From assembly GCF_040115645.1 (NCBI RefSeq), contig NC_089578.1, positions 1,960,001 through 2,024,000 on the forward strand: 64,000 bases of DNA, written 5' to 3'. The DNA comes from Euwallacea fornicatus. Its lineage: Eukaryota; Arthropoda; Insecta; Coleoptera; Curculionidae. The position numbers were made by a program, and so were the translations under genes. Under the pieces are notes generated by a model. That model did no database searches, was not told the DNA's origin, and was given only the letters and a program-made list of their open reading frames with translations. Shown here in pieces: positions 14,801-25,976 of this stretch (positions are counted from its first letter, which is position 1; every line of letters starts with the position of its first letter).

Positions 14801-17800
14801 GAGGGGCGAGTTATTTTCTTTGGAAGATTATACCATCGTCTTACATTTGTTTGTTAAGTTTTGTACGTATGAAGTTTTTTGTATACTTGAAGTGATGTCT
14901 CTCTTGCGTGAGCAGGCAAACAAGCAACGGAGGAGGAAATTTTCATTTACTGGCAAAAATTAACTGGCCAACGACTTTGCCCACTGTTGAGAACCGGTAT
15001 CATTCTTCAACAGACCTAAATCACGTCTAGGAGTTATCAAAAGACAGATTTTTTATGCACTAACGTCGAATGGGAACAGTAAGCGGGATGTAGACAAAAC
15101 GAGAATATTTCGTCCAACCCGGACACATCTCAGGGATCATGGTTACTAAAGCGAAGTTCTCAATGAAATGGAAGATAGTCCACTATGCAAACACAGCGGA
15201 GGGAGAGAAGGAATCTTTATGCCACTTCGTGAATGTGTAGGCATATTTTAGACACACGGTTTTAAAAGCTACGTTTCTTCTCTGGGAAAAACATACGACT
15301 CTCGACAGGGATAAAGTACTCTTCATTAAAAAGATGGACCACTTTGCAAAGGAAGATGAGACTCATATGAAGTAAAAAGGGGTGAATTGGGAAACGAAAA
15401 GAAACCCTAGCCGCTCAATCATAGGTTTTCACTTTGCGTTTTCAGTTGCTTTACTCGAAAAGATTATTAAAATTGCAAAAATTTACTGTGCGGTGTTATT
15501 TTTGTGTTAAATTCCAACTGATCTGCCTCGTGGGCACGCTCCGAGTATTTCTAGATGCACTATGATAGTTCAAGTACACTCTGTTGTTAATAAACGATGA
15601 TAACAGGTTAATGAAATTGCCATAACCGATTTTAAACACTCCCCATTTAAGAAATAAAGCGATTCGGGATTAAAGTTAATGGGAACTTCTTTTCTGTTCC
15701 TTTTTTCTTTTGCGTCAGCTATTTTTTTATTATATGGAACACTGGATGTTTGACTTTGCTACTTGTGTTTTACTCACTTTCATATACCAAGAATAGCACT
15801 ACTACGCCTAATTCAAAAACTAATGTGGACATTTCAAGAATTGGTTGGTACACAGAGCAACTCTGCAAATGTGACACAGTATTAAAATACATTAAATAAA
15901 TACCTGCAGTAGACTACTTGCAAGCTCCAAGAAACTCCCCTGTTCCTACCTCCACTAACCACAAGTTCTAGGAAATTTGGGCAACAATCTCATCAACTTT
16001 AGTAATGAATTAATAGGTCACGACACCGAAAACACAAAGAAATTTTGAAATGTGACCCAGTCCAAATATTACGTAATCACTTAGGCCGAAACCGGCTCAC
16101 CTGCACATTAGAGCTTCGAATTATTAAATTTATCACTATATCAAGGAGAAACTAGCATGGATAATGTCTCAATTAAAGTTGAGTTTACGGATGAAAGATT
16201 AATATCTGAGAATCGTACGCAACAGTTTCGCAAGTTGCAGATAAACTAAATCGATGCCGATGACGCCAGGCGTCCCGATTGGCGATGCGTCGCATGCGCC
16301 GAAAGTACGGCGTCGTGACGGCAGCTGCGACGCCTGGCGTCAAGGGAGGAGGGCTAATTTAAAACGTTTTAAGGAATTGCAGCTGTGTTTTCAGCATTGC
16401 CGGGTATTAGAGATGTTCGATGCAGGTGTGTGTCCATTTAGTTCAGACGAATTCGACGTGTAAGTGTAAAACTTAGGAAAGCCAACTATTAAAAAAATAT
16501 TTCATTTGACCGGTAAATCGTACATTCAAAAGTACCAAGAAGAACTCTTACAATACCATACATCCGAGCAAATATCTTGTGTAAATATACCTTCTGAATT
16601 CGCAATATTTCAATTTCACTAAACTCATGTGTATAATTGCATCCTCACAGTCTATCCTATAAGACTACGAATTAACGCTACTTTAAATAAACAGTTGAAT
16701 GAACACAATTAGCATTTTCAACACAGGAAACTTTTACTTTTTCTAGGATTTTGTCCGACAAAAGCAAAAATAGTAACTAAACCAGAGATCCAACCAAATG
16801 GTTTTCCGTGATTATTCAAATGTTTGCTTTATACTTTAAAACGCAACGTATAACAATGGGCACGTAACAGGTAATTCACCCACACTGGCGTTTTCTTTTT
16901 TAAATGAAAACACACCAAAACGTTTCCATTAGAGCGTTAAATATACAGGTTTCATCATATATATGGAATAATAGCAGTAACTTTTGAAATAATTTTTCTA
17001 TCAAAAAAAGTTTCAAGTAAACGTTGCAAAGTTGATTTGTGATCACTTTTTGATGAACTTCATCTTTTTTTCCTTACTCCCGAAATGTCCAATCAAGTTC
17101 AACTTTAGTTTTTCAAATGCGACCCTCTATGCCTGACGTGTTTCTTTCGAATCTATACTTATTTGCGGATGCAGACATGTCAAATTTAATTGGGGTTAGA
17201 TCAGAAAAGTTTCGAGTAAAAAACTATGTTCCTTATTTTATTAAAGACATTAAATGCAATAAAAAAATAAAATCAACAAAAACACCCTGTAATTCAAATA
17301 AGGAGTACCAATTTGGTTTATCACTTCAGTCGTTTGATACGGATTTTATTTAATACATATGTACATATGTTTATATTATTAACTATGGTACATTTGACGG
17401 AAAAAGAAAGAATTGATTTTTTTAATGGTGAATGAGTACGGATATCGATAAAGGACCCAACAAGAAGTCGTGGAACTCTTTAATGAAGTTTATGTGAATC
17501 GGCCACCCATGTCACATTACTGTGTGTCAATGGTATTTTAAAAAATATATGGAAACTGGAAGTGTCAAGACAAGCCTAAAACCGAACGAGTGATATCTGC
17601 TACAGCTAATGATGCCGTGCTAAATATTCTGTTAACTGTGGAAAACAATCCTAAAAGATCTTGTAACGACTTGGTCACAGATCATCCAATGCCCGAAGCG
17701 TCGATGTGCAGGATTCTAAATAAAGAAAAATTTCATCGCTACAAAGTTCATTTAATTTAAAAACTTAACGAGAATGATTTTGATAAAAGAATGTAATTTT

Positions 17801-20800
17801 TCGAAATCGTAACAAGGATTTCTGAAGAAAACAATAATTTTTTAGATAAAATTTTATTCTCAAATGCTAGCCACATTTACTTTACATGGGACTAAATTAA
17901 AGACTTAATTAAATAGGCATAATTGCAGTTATTGTTCTCAACGCAATCCTCAGTGGATGGTCGAAGTTCATACGCAAAAACTTCAAAAAATAATTGAGTG
18001 ACTGGGAACCTTAGGCAAAAATTTAGATGGATCTTTTTTCATAGATAGTAATTTAACCACCATAAAATATTTTCAATTATTAGAGCGCCAACTGTACCTA
18101 CGTTATAGTTTATTTATGTCAATAGTATTAATGAGCCAGCAAAATGGAACACCTTCCTACTTTGAATTGAAAATTAGGCACTTTTTAAATTTGCTCTTTC
18201 CACATAGTTCGATTGGTAGTCGGGGTGAAACAGAGTGGCTATCTTGGTTATCTGATTTAAATCCCTGGGACTTTTTCTTTTGAGGCCATTTAACAGGTGA
18301 AGTTTATAAGAATTGGACAAATAACATAGAGGACTTGAAAGCTCGTATCATCGATGTAATGCGGGCATGTCAGGCAGGGATCAGGCAACACTCCTGCATT
18401 AAAGTGAGTTCATTTATGCAAAGAATACCATTGTGTTTGGGCCACAACAGAAAACATTTTAAGCAACTTTGAAAAATTTTGAACATTAAATAACAATTAA
18501 TTCTTGTAAGCAGTCATTTGTTATTTTGTTTTTCTAATTGAATTTAATTTGTTTAATAAAATAATGAAAACAATTTTTTTCTCGATATTTTTCTCATCTA
18601 ACTCCAATGAAACTTGATATGTCTGTAAGGGAAAATAAATATAGATTCCATAAAACAAGTCAGTATAGAGGGATACATGTAAAAAACGAAAGTTGGATTA
18701 TTTTGGGACAAGAAAAAAATTCAAGATCACCAAAAATTGACAACAAATTAGCCTTGTAATTTGAAATATGTTTTGATAAAAAAAATCATTTAAAAAATTA
18801 TTGCGATTTTTCATATATGTAGGTGACGACGGGCCCTGTATGCGAAGGCCTATATAACCATCTAAAGCAACGCGATTGCTTTCAGTGGCAGCCCATTTAC
18901 GAATGTAGATTTTAAGGTTACCTTCGAACGATCAATTGTTGAATCACGATACACATTATTGAAATACTGTGTACCCTGAAAGGTATCATAGAGGAAGTGA
19001 AGTGCGTGTCGAAGATGGGTATTAATAATTAAAATTTCTAATTAGGAAACAACTGTACGCGTCAAGGATTCAAAATAAAAATTAACAGGCATCATTTTCT
19101 TAAATTTTACAACCTACAGTTAATTACCAGTTACAGTTTAGCCATAGAGCACCAAATTGAACCTAAGGTCTATCTATCCTACCTAACCTATCTAAAGGTC
19201 AATTTAACTATACCACATACTTGACCTCTACCTAAATAAACAGCCTATCGCTAACTTAATCATCGAATGAAAAACACGAACACTAAAACGATCGATCAGA
19301 AAAACTAATTGATCAGGAATGTAGAATTACGAATATAAATGAAATATCTGTGTATTGTATTTTAAATAATTATGACGTGTGCTCTAGATTGTTAATCGAA
19401 GGTTCATGCTGATAAGTCGAGACAAAATTGTGCGGGATAATTAGCTCAAAAAAAATGCAACCCACATACGAAAAATGTCGGAGGTAATGAATAACAATAA
19501 TTTGTAAGAAATTAGGCCGGCACGTTGGAATTGCGGATTAAAAATTAGTACATAAGCTTTGAAGATTTACAAACTTAAAAAGGAAAAACAGGAAAATTCT
19601 CTGATTTCTGGATATTTGACAACAATAGCACAAAAATTAGGGAATTATCGACCGTAGTGATCGTGCTACCGTCCTGGCAGTCGTTCTATAATCTGAGCGA
19701 TCATGCGCGTTGATCCGCGAACACGAAATTTAATTTTGATTAGTTAGAGCTTTAGCAATCACATAGACAAGATTCTATATATTGAAAACGGATTAAACAA
19801 TGACATATTGATACATAAGTAAAAACATGTTTATATAGGAAAATACACTTAACTAGTTATTAAATAGATTCTAGATTTATTTTATGTAGGATGGTATCAG
19901 TCTAAAAGAACAACCTATATGACGATTCTCGAAGGCATCTAAAAGTAATCTAACTTTTAATTATTAATACGATAATTAAATTATATTGATAATCATTTAC
20001 CATTTTAGAATAACCGCATGAAAAGCCTGGAAGAAACAATCTCAAATTAAAAATATTTTAAGGTGAAACAGTGAGATTAATCAAATTTTAAATGTGTCAA
20101 ATTATAGTCGGTTGATGACAATAAAGTTCTTTTCGAACAAATTTTATACTGCTGCAACAAGAGGAATGATATAGACAGAAGCTGAAATATTAATATTAAA
20201 TTAATTCAATTTAATTTATGTGTATTTCTCCTTACTATGTAAATTATTTTAATATGAGCGATCCGAAAGTTTTATTTAAAGCACCAGTCAGCCATTAGTA
20301 CTGGCACCTAAAATCAATCCCGGATGAAGTTAGCAAAAAGTAAGAGTAAAAGTATCTTCTCTGGACATGAAACCTCTGCAACCACGCAAAATTTCATTTA
20401 AAGATATGGGGAAAAGTAATAGGAAACTAACGGGAACGTGCGGTAGATTTTACGCCATTCCTTACTATTTAAGATATATAGTGAAGTTAGAAAGTATTAT
20501 AAAAAAAATATATATACATATATATATATATTTTTTTTTATATGTGCACACACATACACGAAGAAAATAGTATCACTTACTTATATACAGGGAGGCAAAT
20601 TGTTGAAAATGCTACTCCATACTTAAACTTTTGGCATATTTCCAGTCACCAACTAATACCGGTATTCAAGTCGAAATCAGAAATAACCAAGATCCTGAGC
20701 ACATGTGCGATACTAGACGGCAGTGCGTCGCAAAAAAAAACGTTATTTAGCCGAAGATCCTTAACTTGACTGACTAATGTTTTCACTATCCACGCGATTT

Positions 20801-23761
20801 GGACGGTTCAACTTTTCGTAATGAAGTCGGAATCTAGATGAGCATACTAGCCAACTACGCAGGCCCGTCACTATTGTTTATTGTTGTTGTGTGGTACTTT
20901 AGTAATAAAGGCAACTTATTAATTGACGCTGAATTCGTTTCGTATTACTCACGAGACGTTCGCCATGCTCCTGATAGGTGAAACCTGGTTAAAATTATTT
21001 TTCCATAATAATATATGAATGCGCATCTAAAATATATCAAATGAACTGGTACCACGGGTATTCAAATCAGCTGTGACACCTATTGTTTTCCTTATTGTGA
21101 ATTGACCTTATGCTGTTCGTTTACAACATCGACTTATAATCAGAACGTTTACATTAAACTTATGATTTTCTATACAAATTTAGATGTAAAAAAATTTGCC
21201 TAAAAATATAATTTTTTGCAAATATTTACGGTCATTGCTGAAAAGTCTGACATCAAACATTCTGTTGAAATTAGAATACTAATAGTAAACCAGTGGCGGA
21301 TTTAGGAGTATGTGGACCTCGGAGCGAACCAAATTCATGTATGCGTAGGATAATATATCCGCGCCACTGCCTAGAGGGCGGAATATGCACTTTCATTTAT
21401 TTGCATAAATATATTCAATGTTTTAAGATCGAGAAACTTTATTTTTCTCAAACCTGGTCCGGAACGTTATTGCTTTTGTTTGGCTTAAATACAAAAAAAA
21501 ACGGTTTAAATAATTAAAGTAACACTGCTTTCAAATATATGTTTTTTAATTTATAGAGAACTCTTAAAGTACCCAATCGACAACAAGTTCTTAGGATATA
21601 TCTAGACACAGCAAGTTCAAACATTATTTCTCTCATTTATAATTTTTTTGTCAGGAGCTTATAGTAAAGTGTCCTTACGGCATATATTTGCGAATTGAAC
21701 GTGGTATTGTGTAAGTGCGCAGTAAGAGCACGCTTCTAACAAAAGAACTATTGCATCCTTCTTTTATTAAACTTAAATGCCAAATCTTCATATTACACAA
21801 AATGTACTATTTTTCAAATTATAGAAAATCTATACAGCTAATGGCACATCTACAGGTATGGGTTATGTTTCCGCCACTGGTGCAAACGCCCCCATCAAGG
21901 TTGTATTAATATACTGTCAGGGAAGTAGTTTCAAACGCATATATTTATGTGAAAATTTATAAACGTTTGAACTTACCTTCAACAACGTCAAAATCTTCTG
22001 CGACAAATCATAATCAAAATTCGAATATTTGGAGTTTGACATGTCATAAATGAAAACTATCCCGCTCTTCTGCGTCAATGGATTCTGTAAGGCCACATCT
22101 AGTTGGTAAACAACCCCCTGTAACGTGGTTTGATGAGTACTGATTGCGGGCACGTGTTTATGAGCGGTGAACACAGCTATGGCGGCTTCGGTTAAATCGC
22201 GTTTAGGCTGTAATAAAAAAAAATTAACATTATTTTCATTTTCATGTTCTAATTGATTTAAAATCTCAGTTCTTCATAATCATGTTAAGCAGATATTTTT
22301 CTTCTGTAATGCATAATGACAATAATAAAATTAAACAGGATACACAATAGATGATTTTGATCAAGAAACCTCTAAGATGGCAACTTTTATTCACCATGTG
22401 GTGTCCCATGAAATTAAACATTTGCTGAATTTCGACCGCTACACTTGTGTCAAATTCAAACACTACCACTATTCATTATTTATACAGGAGAAAAATATTT
22501 GTTGAAAAAAAATGTCTTTGATAAAGCACCCACCAAAACTGTAAATTTTCCAGTTGTCAGTTCGGTGCGGAGGGGTTCTTTTGTGGGGTCAAACTTATTT
22601 AGGCCTTCTCTTTGTCTGGTAGCTTCATGTTGTTCAAATAGAGCCACAGCCCGATTCACATCAAATTTTCTAGCATATAGAAATCTAAGAGCTGTCGACC
22701 AGGAGACTGGAGTTGTGCCAAACTTCCTTTTGAACTTAGAGTTTACTCTCTCGATGAACTCTTTTGTTGCCTAACAATAAAATAAATTTTAACATTAGGT
22801 ATAGTTAGTAAAAATTAAGGGGACAGAGGAAGCCATGATAAATTTGTATATATCATCATTCAATAAAAAAAAAAATCATACTTTGGGATGCAAAGCAAAA
22901 CACAATTAATATAGGACATACAGTGTCCAGTTTTGTATTAGCACTTATGCAATTCATATCAAAAAGATTTTTTTTTTAATTTACTTTGACATTTTTGGAA
23001 AACAAGAGAAAAAATCATCTTCTACTTATTGAAGAGGGCTAAAGAGCAAATATTTTATTGGACTCAAAACATAGTTACAGTCCCCCCCCCAATTACAAAA
23101 CCACAATAATTAAAAGTTTAGCAATTTAAAATGTAAGAGAAAGACAATAATTTACAGTCAATGTAAGTCTGCCAAGTAGCCAAGCAACTAAGTTTCTATG
23201 GAAGCTTCCACAGAATAATGCATCATCAACTTGTACAAATCTTAAAATAATTAAGAACCTAAGTATTAGATAAAAATTAATGTTACAATGAGAAAATATA
23301 GTGTTCTTATTTATTTTCCTATGTATGCCTGATTGGCTGCTAAATTTAAATGGATGGTTTGTTAATGCATCACAAAGCAACCAAATATTTATAATTAGTA
23401 AAACTATTCTGCTAACACTTTGAAAGCAATATTAAGAGATAACTAGGAGATTAGATAAGAAAACTAATGACTGTGTTTTCTGGGACTACCCTGTTTAGAT
23501 TTCAGTTAAGCTAACCAGTTTTTCATGTTTCAAAACACTGGGTGGACTCTGGGTATTTTAACAATTGGTTCAGCTTAAGGCATTGAGAAATGACTGAATA
23601 ATCAAATGAACAAATTGAGGAATAGTGGGGAAACATTTAATGACCGCAAAACTACTGATATTAGATAATATTTGATCTTTTAAATATGGAATTCAATTAA
23701 AAAACGAAAGAAAAAATATCCAACTTACATTTTCCTGCTCTTGTGTTAGGGGAGCAGCCAT
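2835..23761 (-). CDS. Ptpmeg2: Tyrosine-protein phosphatase non-receptor type 9 (PTP-MEG2) orthologue
   Basis: Nine coding exons on the minus strand join in phase to 1884 nt (627 aa): 23729-23761, 22534-22770, 21977-22207, 11993-12263, 9470-9683, 4576-4805, 4197-4426, 3682-3889, 2835-3064. Residues about 12-240 form a CRAL-TRIO/Sec14 domain (for example GIVFIYDMSNSKYSNF, then AKLKKVLIVTAPLWF). Residues about 320-610 form a classical PTP domain: the KNRYTDVLCYD segment, WPDYGVP with general acid Asp499, and the signature HCSAGIGRT with nucleophile Cys544 and Arg550. All catalytic residues are present and no frame is broken. In the family the Sec14 half binds phosphoinositides and targets the enzyme to secretory vesicles, where it acts on substrates such as NSF in vesicle fusion. 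Length is close to human PTPN9 (about 593 aa). Introns 3, 4 and 5 are swollen by transposons. The start is the only Met upstream of the conserved KEF segment with a good GTAAGT donor. Confidence 0.95.
5726..6530. repeat. Left terminal inverted repeat (805 bp)
   Basis: This pairs with 7519-8323. A base at position x matches the complement of position 14049 minus x. The arms were compared by eye over several stretches and differed only by a one-base length change in a homopolymer near 5991/8056. Homology stops sharply at the GGTCCGT of 6524-6530. Confidence 0.9.
6283..7350 (-). CDS. Mariner-like transposase, intact
   Basis: This is a single uninterrupted frame of 355 aa. Residues about 1-60 (YSNVEYADILFMYG, then RLYRERFPQRRVPNV) are the helix-turn-helix region found in a large insect group of mariner-related transposases, and residues about 85-115 form a second helical DNA-binding segment. 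The DDE catalytic core is visible: Asp157 in ILWTDESKF, Asp248 in FQNDGCPAHY and Asp290 in ARSPDLTPVD. There are 41 residues between the second and third Asp, more than the 34 of classical mariner. The enzyme would cut and paste its own element at TA sites. Residues 275-355 are encoded within the inverted arm. No inactivating change is visible, so the protein may be functional; whether it is expressed from inside the host intron is unknown. Confidence 0.9.
   Translation of the reverse strand: MAAYSNVEYADILFMYGRADGNAAAAQRLYRERFPQRRVPNVKVFANTYRRMSETGNLYHQDPRPNNQKYHAEVDVQIFNTFEAEPTTSVRKVAEQLNVSTWKVWSVLHSEKLHPFHYTPVQGLEEGDPIRRTHFCRFILHADIEDGRFLRRILWTDESKFSREGVTNFHNLHYWAEENPHMKKETSFQHKFSVNVWAGIIGRLLIGPYFLPDNLNGENYLEFLRNHLPDILDDIPLDVRTEIIFQNDGCPAHYRKTIREFLNNQFPERWIGRNGPILWPARSPDLTPVDYHIWGRMKELVYNEEIHDRDHLIQKINRAAKVMKVEMKLGVTTTEMRRRCRCCIRNGGSHFEHNN
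7519..8323. repeat. Right terminal inverted repeat (805 bp)
   Basis: This is the partner arm of 5726-6530. Its inner edge is a T run followed by ACGGACC, where homology with the left arm ends abruptly. It lies upstream of the transposase start, so the region expected to hold the 5' end of the element has been replaced by an inverted copy of the 3' end. Confidence 0.9.
7521..7766 (+). pseudogene. Inverted duplicate of the transposase C-terminus
   Basis: Reading on the plus strand, this repeats residues 275-355 of the transposase at 6283-7350, from GPILWPARSPDLTP to the stop, with no visible change. It has no start codon or N-terminal domains and is carried only because the right terminal repeat copies the 3' end of the gene. 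It includes the third catalytic Asp but neither of the first two. Confidence 0.85.
10216..11223. mobile_element. Foldback/MITE-like element with about 300-bp imperfect inverted repeats
   Basis: The element lies in intron 4 of the phosphatase gene. Its left arm (about 10216-10540) starts CAGTGTACCCATTTGTTTTG and its right arm (about 10905-11223) ends CAAAACAAATTGGTCACATTG. The arms can be matched for about 300 bases with scattered differences, and both ends abut TA. The centre holds a short decayed frame with a helix-turn-helix-like start. A related, shorter copy lies at 53519-53825. This suggests a non-autonomous family derived from a mariner-type transposon. Confidence 0.75.
10570..10791 (+). 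pseudogene. Fragment resembling the N-terminal HTH of a mariner-type transposase
   Basis: The frame contains NLSVREKTEIVRLVGDNVRALG, which resembles the first helices of insect mariner-related transposases. The resemblance then fails. A frame shift near position 10730 gives an alanine-rich continuation and a stop, and no catalytic domain follows before the right arm of the element. I read it as the remnant of the parent transposase, but the assignment rests on about 22 residues. Confidence 0.35.
16255..16345. other. CpG-rich patch with near-palindromic GACGCC repeats
   Basis: About 90 bases of GC-rich, CpG-rich DNA sit in an AT-rich intron. GACGCCAGGCGTC at 16262-16274 is matched by its exact complement GACGCCTGGCGTC at 16329-16341, and each is itself nearly palindromic. 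A second symmetric motif, GCGTCGCATGCG, lies between them. The function is unknown; a clustered transcription factor site or a piece of an unrecognised repeat are both possible. Confidence 0.45.
16946..18838 (+). mobile_element. Decayed mariner-related element
   Basis: The left end (TA then CAGGTTTCATC at 16944 on) and right end (GGGCCCTG then TA at 18840) are flanked by TA. The subterminal regions about 16950-17110 and 18680-18830 can be aligned as imperfect inverted repeats of about 150 bases. Between them lies a broken transposase. The element sits in intron 3 of the phosphatase gene on the strand opposite to that gene and is much older than the element at 5.7 kb. Confidence 0.7.
17385..18472 (+). 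pseudogene. Mariner-related transposase, inactivated
   Basis: Conceptual reading with frame changes gives the family pattern: MVHLTEKERIDF at the start, then RTQQEVVELFNEVYVNRPP (first HTH), ENNPKRSCNDL, KFHRYKVHLI, NNFLDKILFS, FPHSSIGSRGETEW and DLNPWDFFF. Numerous stop codons and frame shifts break the frame. The position of the first catalytic Asp (ILFSD in relatives) reads ILFSN, and the second catalytic region is not clearly recoverable; the final Asp (NPWD) remains. It belongs to the same broad insect transposase group as the intact gene at 6283-7350 but is clearly a different lineage. Confidence 0.75.
21291..21879. mobile_element. Short element with CAGTGGCG termini (hAT-like, non-autonomous)
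   Basis: The left end reads CAGTGGCGGATTTAGG and the right end reads TTTCCGCCACTG, giving a terminal inverted repeat of about 10 bases. The flanking octamers TAGTAAAC and GTGCAAAC share five of eight positions including a common AAAC, compatible with a decayed 8-bp target duplication of the hAT superfamily. There is no transposase inside. It lies near the 5' end of intron 3, a few dozen bases from exon 3 of the phosphatase gene. Confidence 0.5.
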
Positions 23762-24794
23762 CCTGACAAAATCGTGTAAGTACAATAACTAATTCGCTAG
23801 TACAACACAAGATCTAACTAACACTTATTAATATAACCATTTGCAAAGTACTTTCACGTAATATATACCAATTTAACAATAAATAATTATAGAATAATTA
23901 AATTTTGAAAACTGTCTCCTCAACACAACACCACAACTTCTCTGTTCTCACTGCCACTGTTTTGTTGACACTTGTGACGTCAAATTCAAATGACTGATTG
24001 ACGTTTAGATTACTTATTCGTTCCAGTAGAGATAGATGATGCAGTTACCCAGTTACGTGTGTTTGTGATCATATGCAATTATTTTTTTGTATTCCCTTTA
24101 TACCACACTGAGGCCCTACTACCAATCACCATTATTAATAACGGCAAAAACTTAATTCTCAGACAATACGTTATAATTTGTGACGTATGAGAGAGTGAGA
24201 CAAAGCTGAGTTCGTATTTGGTGTTAGAAGTATTTTCAAATTTTTACACCTTGTATCTCAGAAACACAACATTACAAACCCATATTTATATTAATTTTTT
24301 GATGCAAGAGAAAATTATTCACCTAATATATCCACACGTATTTACACATTTAGTTTATTTTTAAATTTTTGCATATGTCTTTTTAAATTAAAAACATTTA
24401 CGTATAGATCTGGAGACATTTAATAAAATACCGAAATATCTTTTACTATACGCAGTAAATCGGCAATTATTAATATATATATATCTAGAATTCCGAATTA
24501 AATGCTTTCTTATTTAGAACAATGACTTATTCTACCTTTCCAAGAGGATGGTTAGATCTAGATTAGGGGAGGTAGAACTGTTGACATCAACCTTAAAAAA
24601 TCGTAAACACCTATTGTATCATTGACGTCCAGTCATTGTTCATTTGTCATTCACTTAATTTTTATATTTTTATTTTTTGATTTTTATAATATTAGTAAAA
24701 TCATTTGAAATTTAAATGAAAATTAAAATACTTTTTGTTTCAAATTATTATTGAGTTAAGTTAAGGAAATTCTTAATAGAGTTTCAAGAATTTG
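23762..24794. promoter_or_regulatory. Head-to-head intergenic region: probable promoters of Ptpmeg2 and Dcp2
   Basis: The minus-strand phosphatase start codon is at 23761 and the plus-strand Dcp2 leader appears to end its first exon at about 24794, so both genes should start transcription inside this kilobase. I see no TATA box that can be trusted in such AT-rich DNA. The segment 23930-24010 is somewhat richer in C and G and is a reasonable position for the phosphatase transcription start. The arrangement would allow a shared or back-to-back promoter, but nothing in the sequence proves co-regulation. Confidence 0.4.
24640..24794 (+). other. Possible 5' non-coding first exon of Dcp2
   Basis: A strong donor, GGTAAGTTTCTCC, lies at 24795. 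The first coding exon of Dcp2 has a clear acceptor (TTCATTACAG ending at 25959) only 17 bases before its ATG, so an upstream non-coding exon must exist. This is the best-placed donor upstream of that acceptor. The 5' boundary given is arbitrary. Confidence 0.3.
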
Positions 24795-25976
24795 GTAAGT
24801 TTCTCCCCTCTTAATACAGAGTTTCCTTTTTTCCTTTGGTCCTAGCTACATCTTGAATACCCGGTGATCTTAAAAAAAAATCGCATTAAGCGATGAACCG
24901 TGAAAATAAAGCTGATGAATTTTTCCAAGGCGCGTCTCTAATATTTTAACGTCTTATTGTTTTTCTTAATGATTCTTTATAGTGAAAACTGGATGTATCT
25001 TATATCTAATAATATAATAACTAAATATGCCTAGGTAACATATATAGCGTTTCTGTAGTAAAGTTTCCTCTCGGATTTCTTCCTCTCTGTGTATTTTAAC
25101 AATTTTTTTTCTCTAATAAAAACTACTACAATGGACAAGGACTATAAAAAAGTAATCAAATTTTCAAACTTGAAAGAAATAAAAATGTTTATTTGTTGCT
25201 CAATTGTTTTTCGATTCTATAGGACAAAACATCACATATGCAAATGGCTATTTTGGTTTTGTATTTTTGTATGTGATTTTGGTGATATTCTCCCTTAAAA
25301 ATACATGTTTGCAAAGGAATTTCAAGATTTAGAAAGAAAATTTGATATATGTATTTTAGTTATTACTTTGTGAATACAAAGTAAATGCTATATCTAATAT
25401 GTCCCTGGATAGGTGCAATTAATGTCATAAAAGTTAAATTGGGGTTAATTGAAATTTTCAATTAGTAGGTATCAATGGTCACCACAATGTAAATACCTAT
25501 CTTAAAAAATTTTAGGGCAAAAGAGGCTTGACCTATAGATTTTTTAAATAGTTTAAAGCATCAGTTACTGTGGATCCTTGAGAGAAATATGTTTTCCAAA
25601 TTTCCACTAAGCATTTAAAAAATTGGAAGAGCTTCTTAATTTGTGAGTTTCTATCAGCTTTTTAAAGGTTATGAATTAAAATTTATTATTTTTGTATAGT
25701 ATGGGATTGCTAAACAATTGCATTTATGTGTTGAATCTTTCTGGTCATCAGGATATATTTCTTTGTTCATATGTGGTACCTCAATGAGAGGACCATAATT
25801 TCTAACATTTCTTAATCTTTTTAATTTATTAAAATTGAAAAAGAGTTCACAATACAGTGGTTAAAATTCTTTTGCATTACAATAATGTGAAAGTATAATA
25901 TTCAGAAATTTTACATGTCCTGTTGTCTAATAATAGAATTTCCTTTTCCTTCATTACAGGAAATTTATTTCCAATC

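Larger units (their letters stand above)
12264..21976 (-). other. Intron 3 of the PTP-MEG2 gene (9.7 kb)
   Basis: This is the largest intron of the phosphatase gene, with a GTAAGT donor at 21976 and a CCAG acceptor at 12264. Apart from the two transposons listed separately it is AT-rich and shows no convincing exon. The stretch 14.7-15.3 kb has a mixed base composition that may be old, unrecognisable transposon sequence; it begins near a CAGGGTAATCC motif at 14717. A TA microsatellite lies near 20510-20545. Confidence 0.6.
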
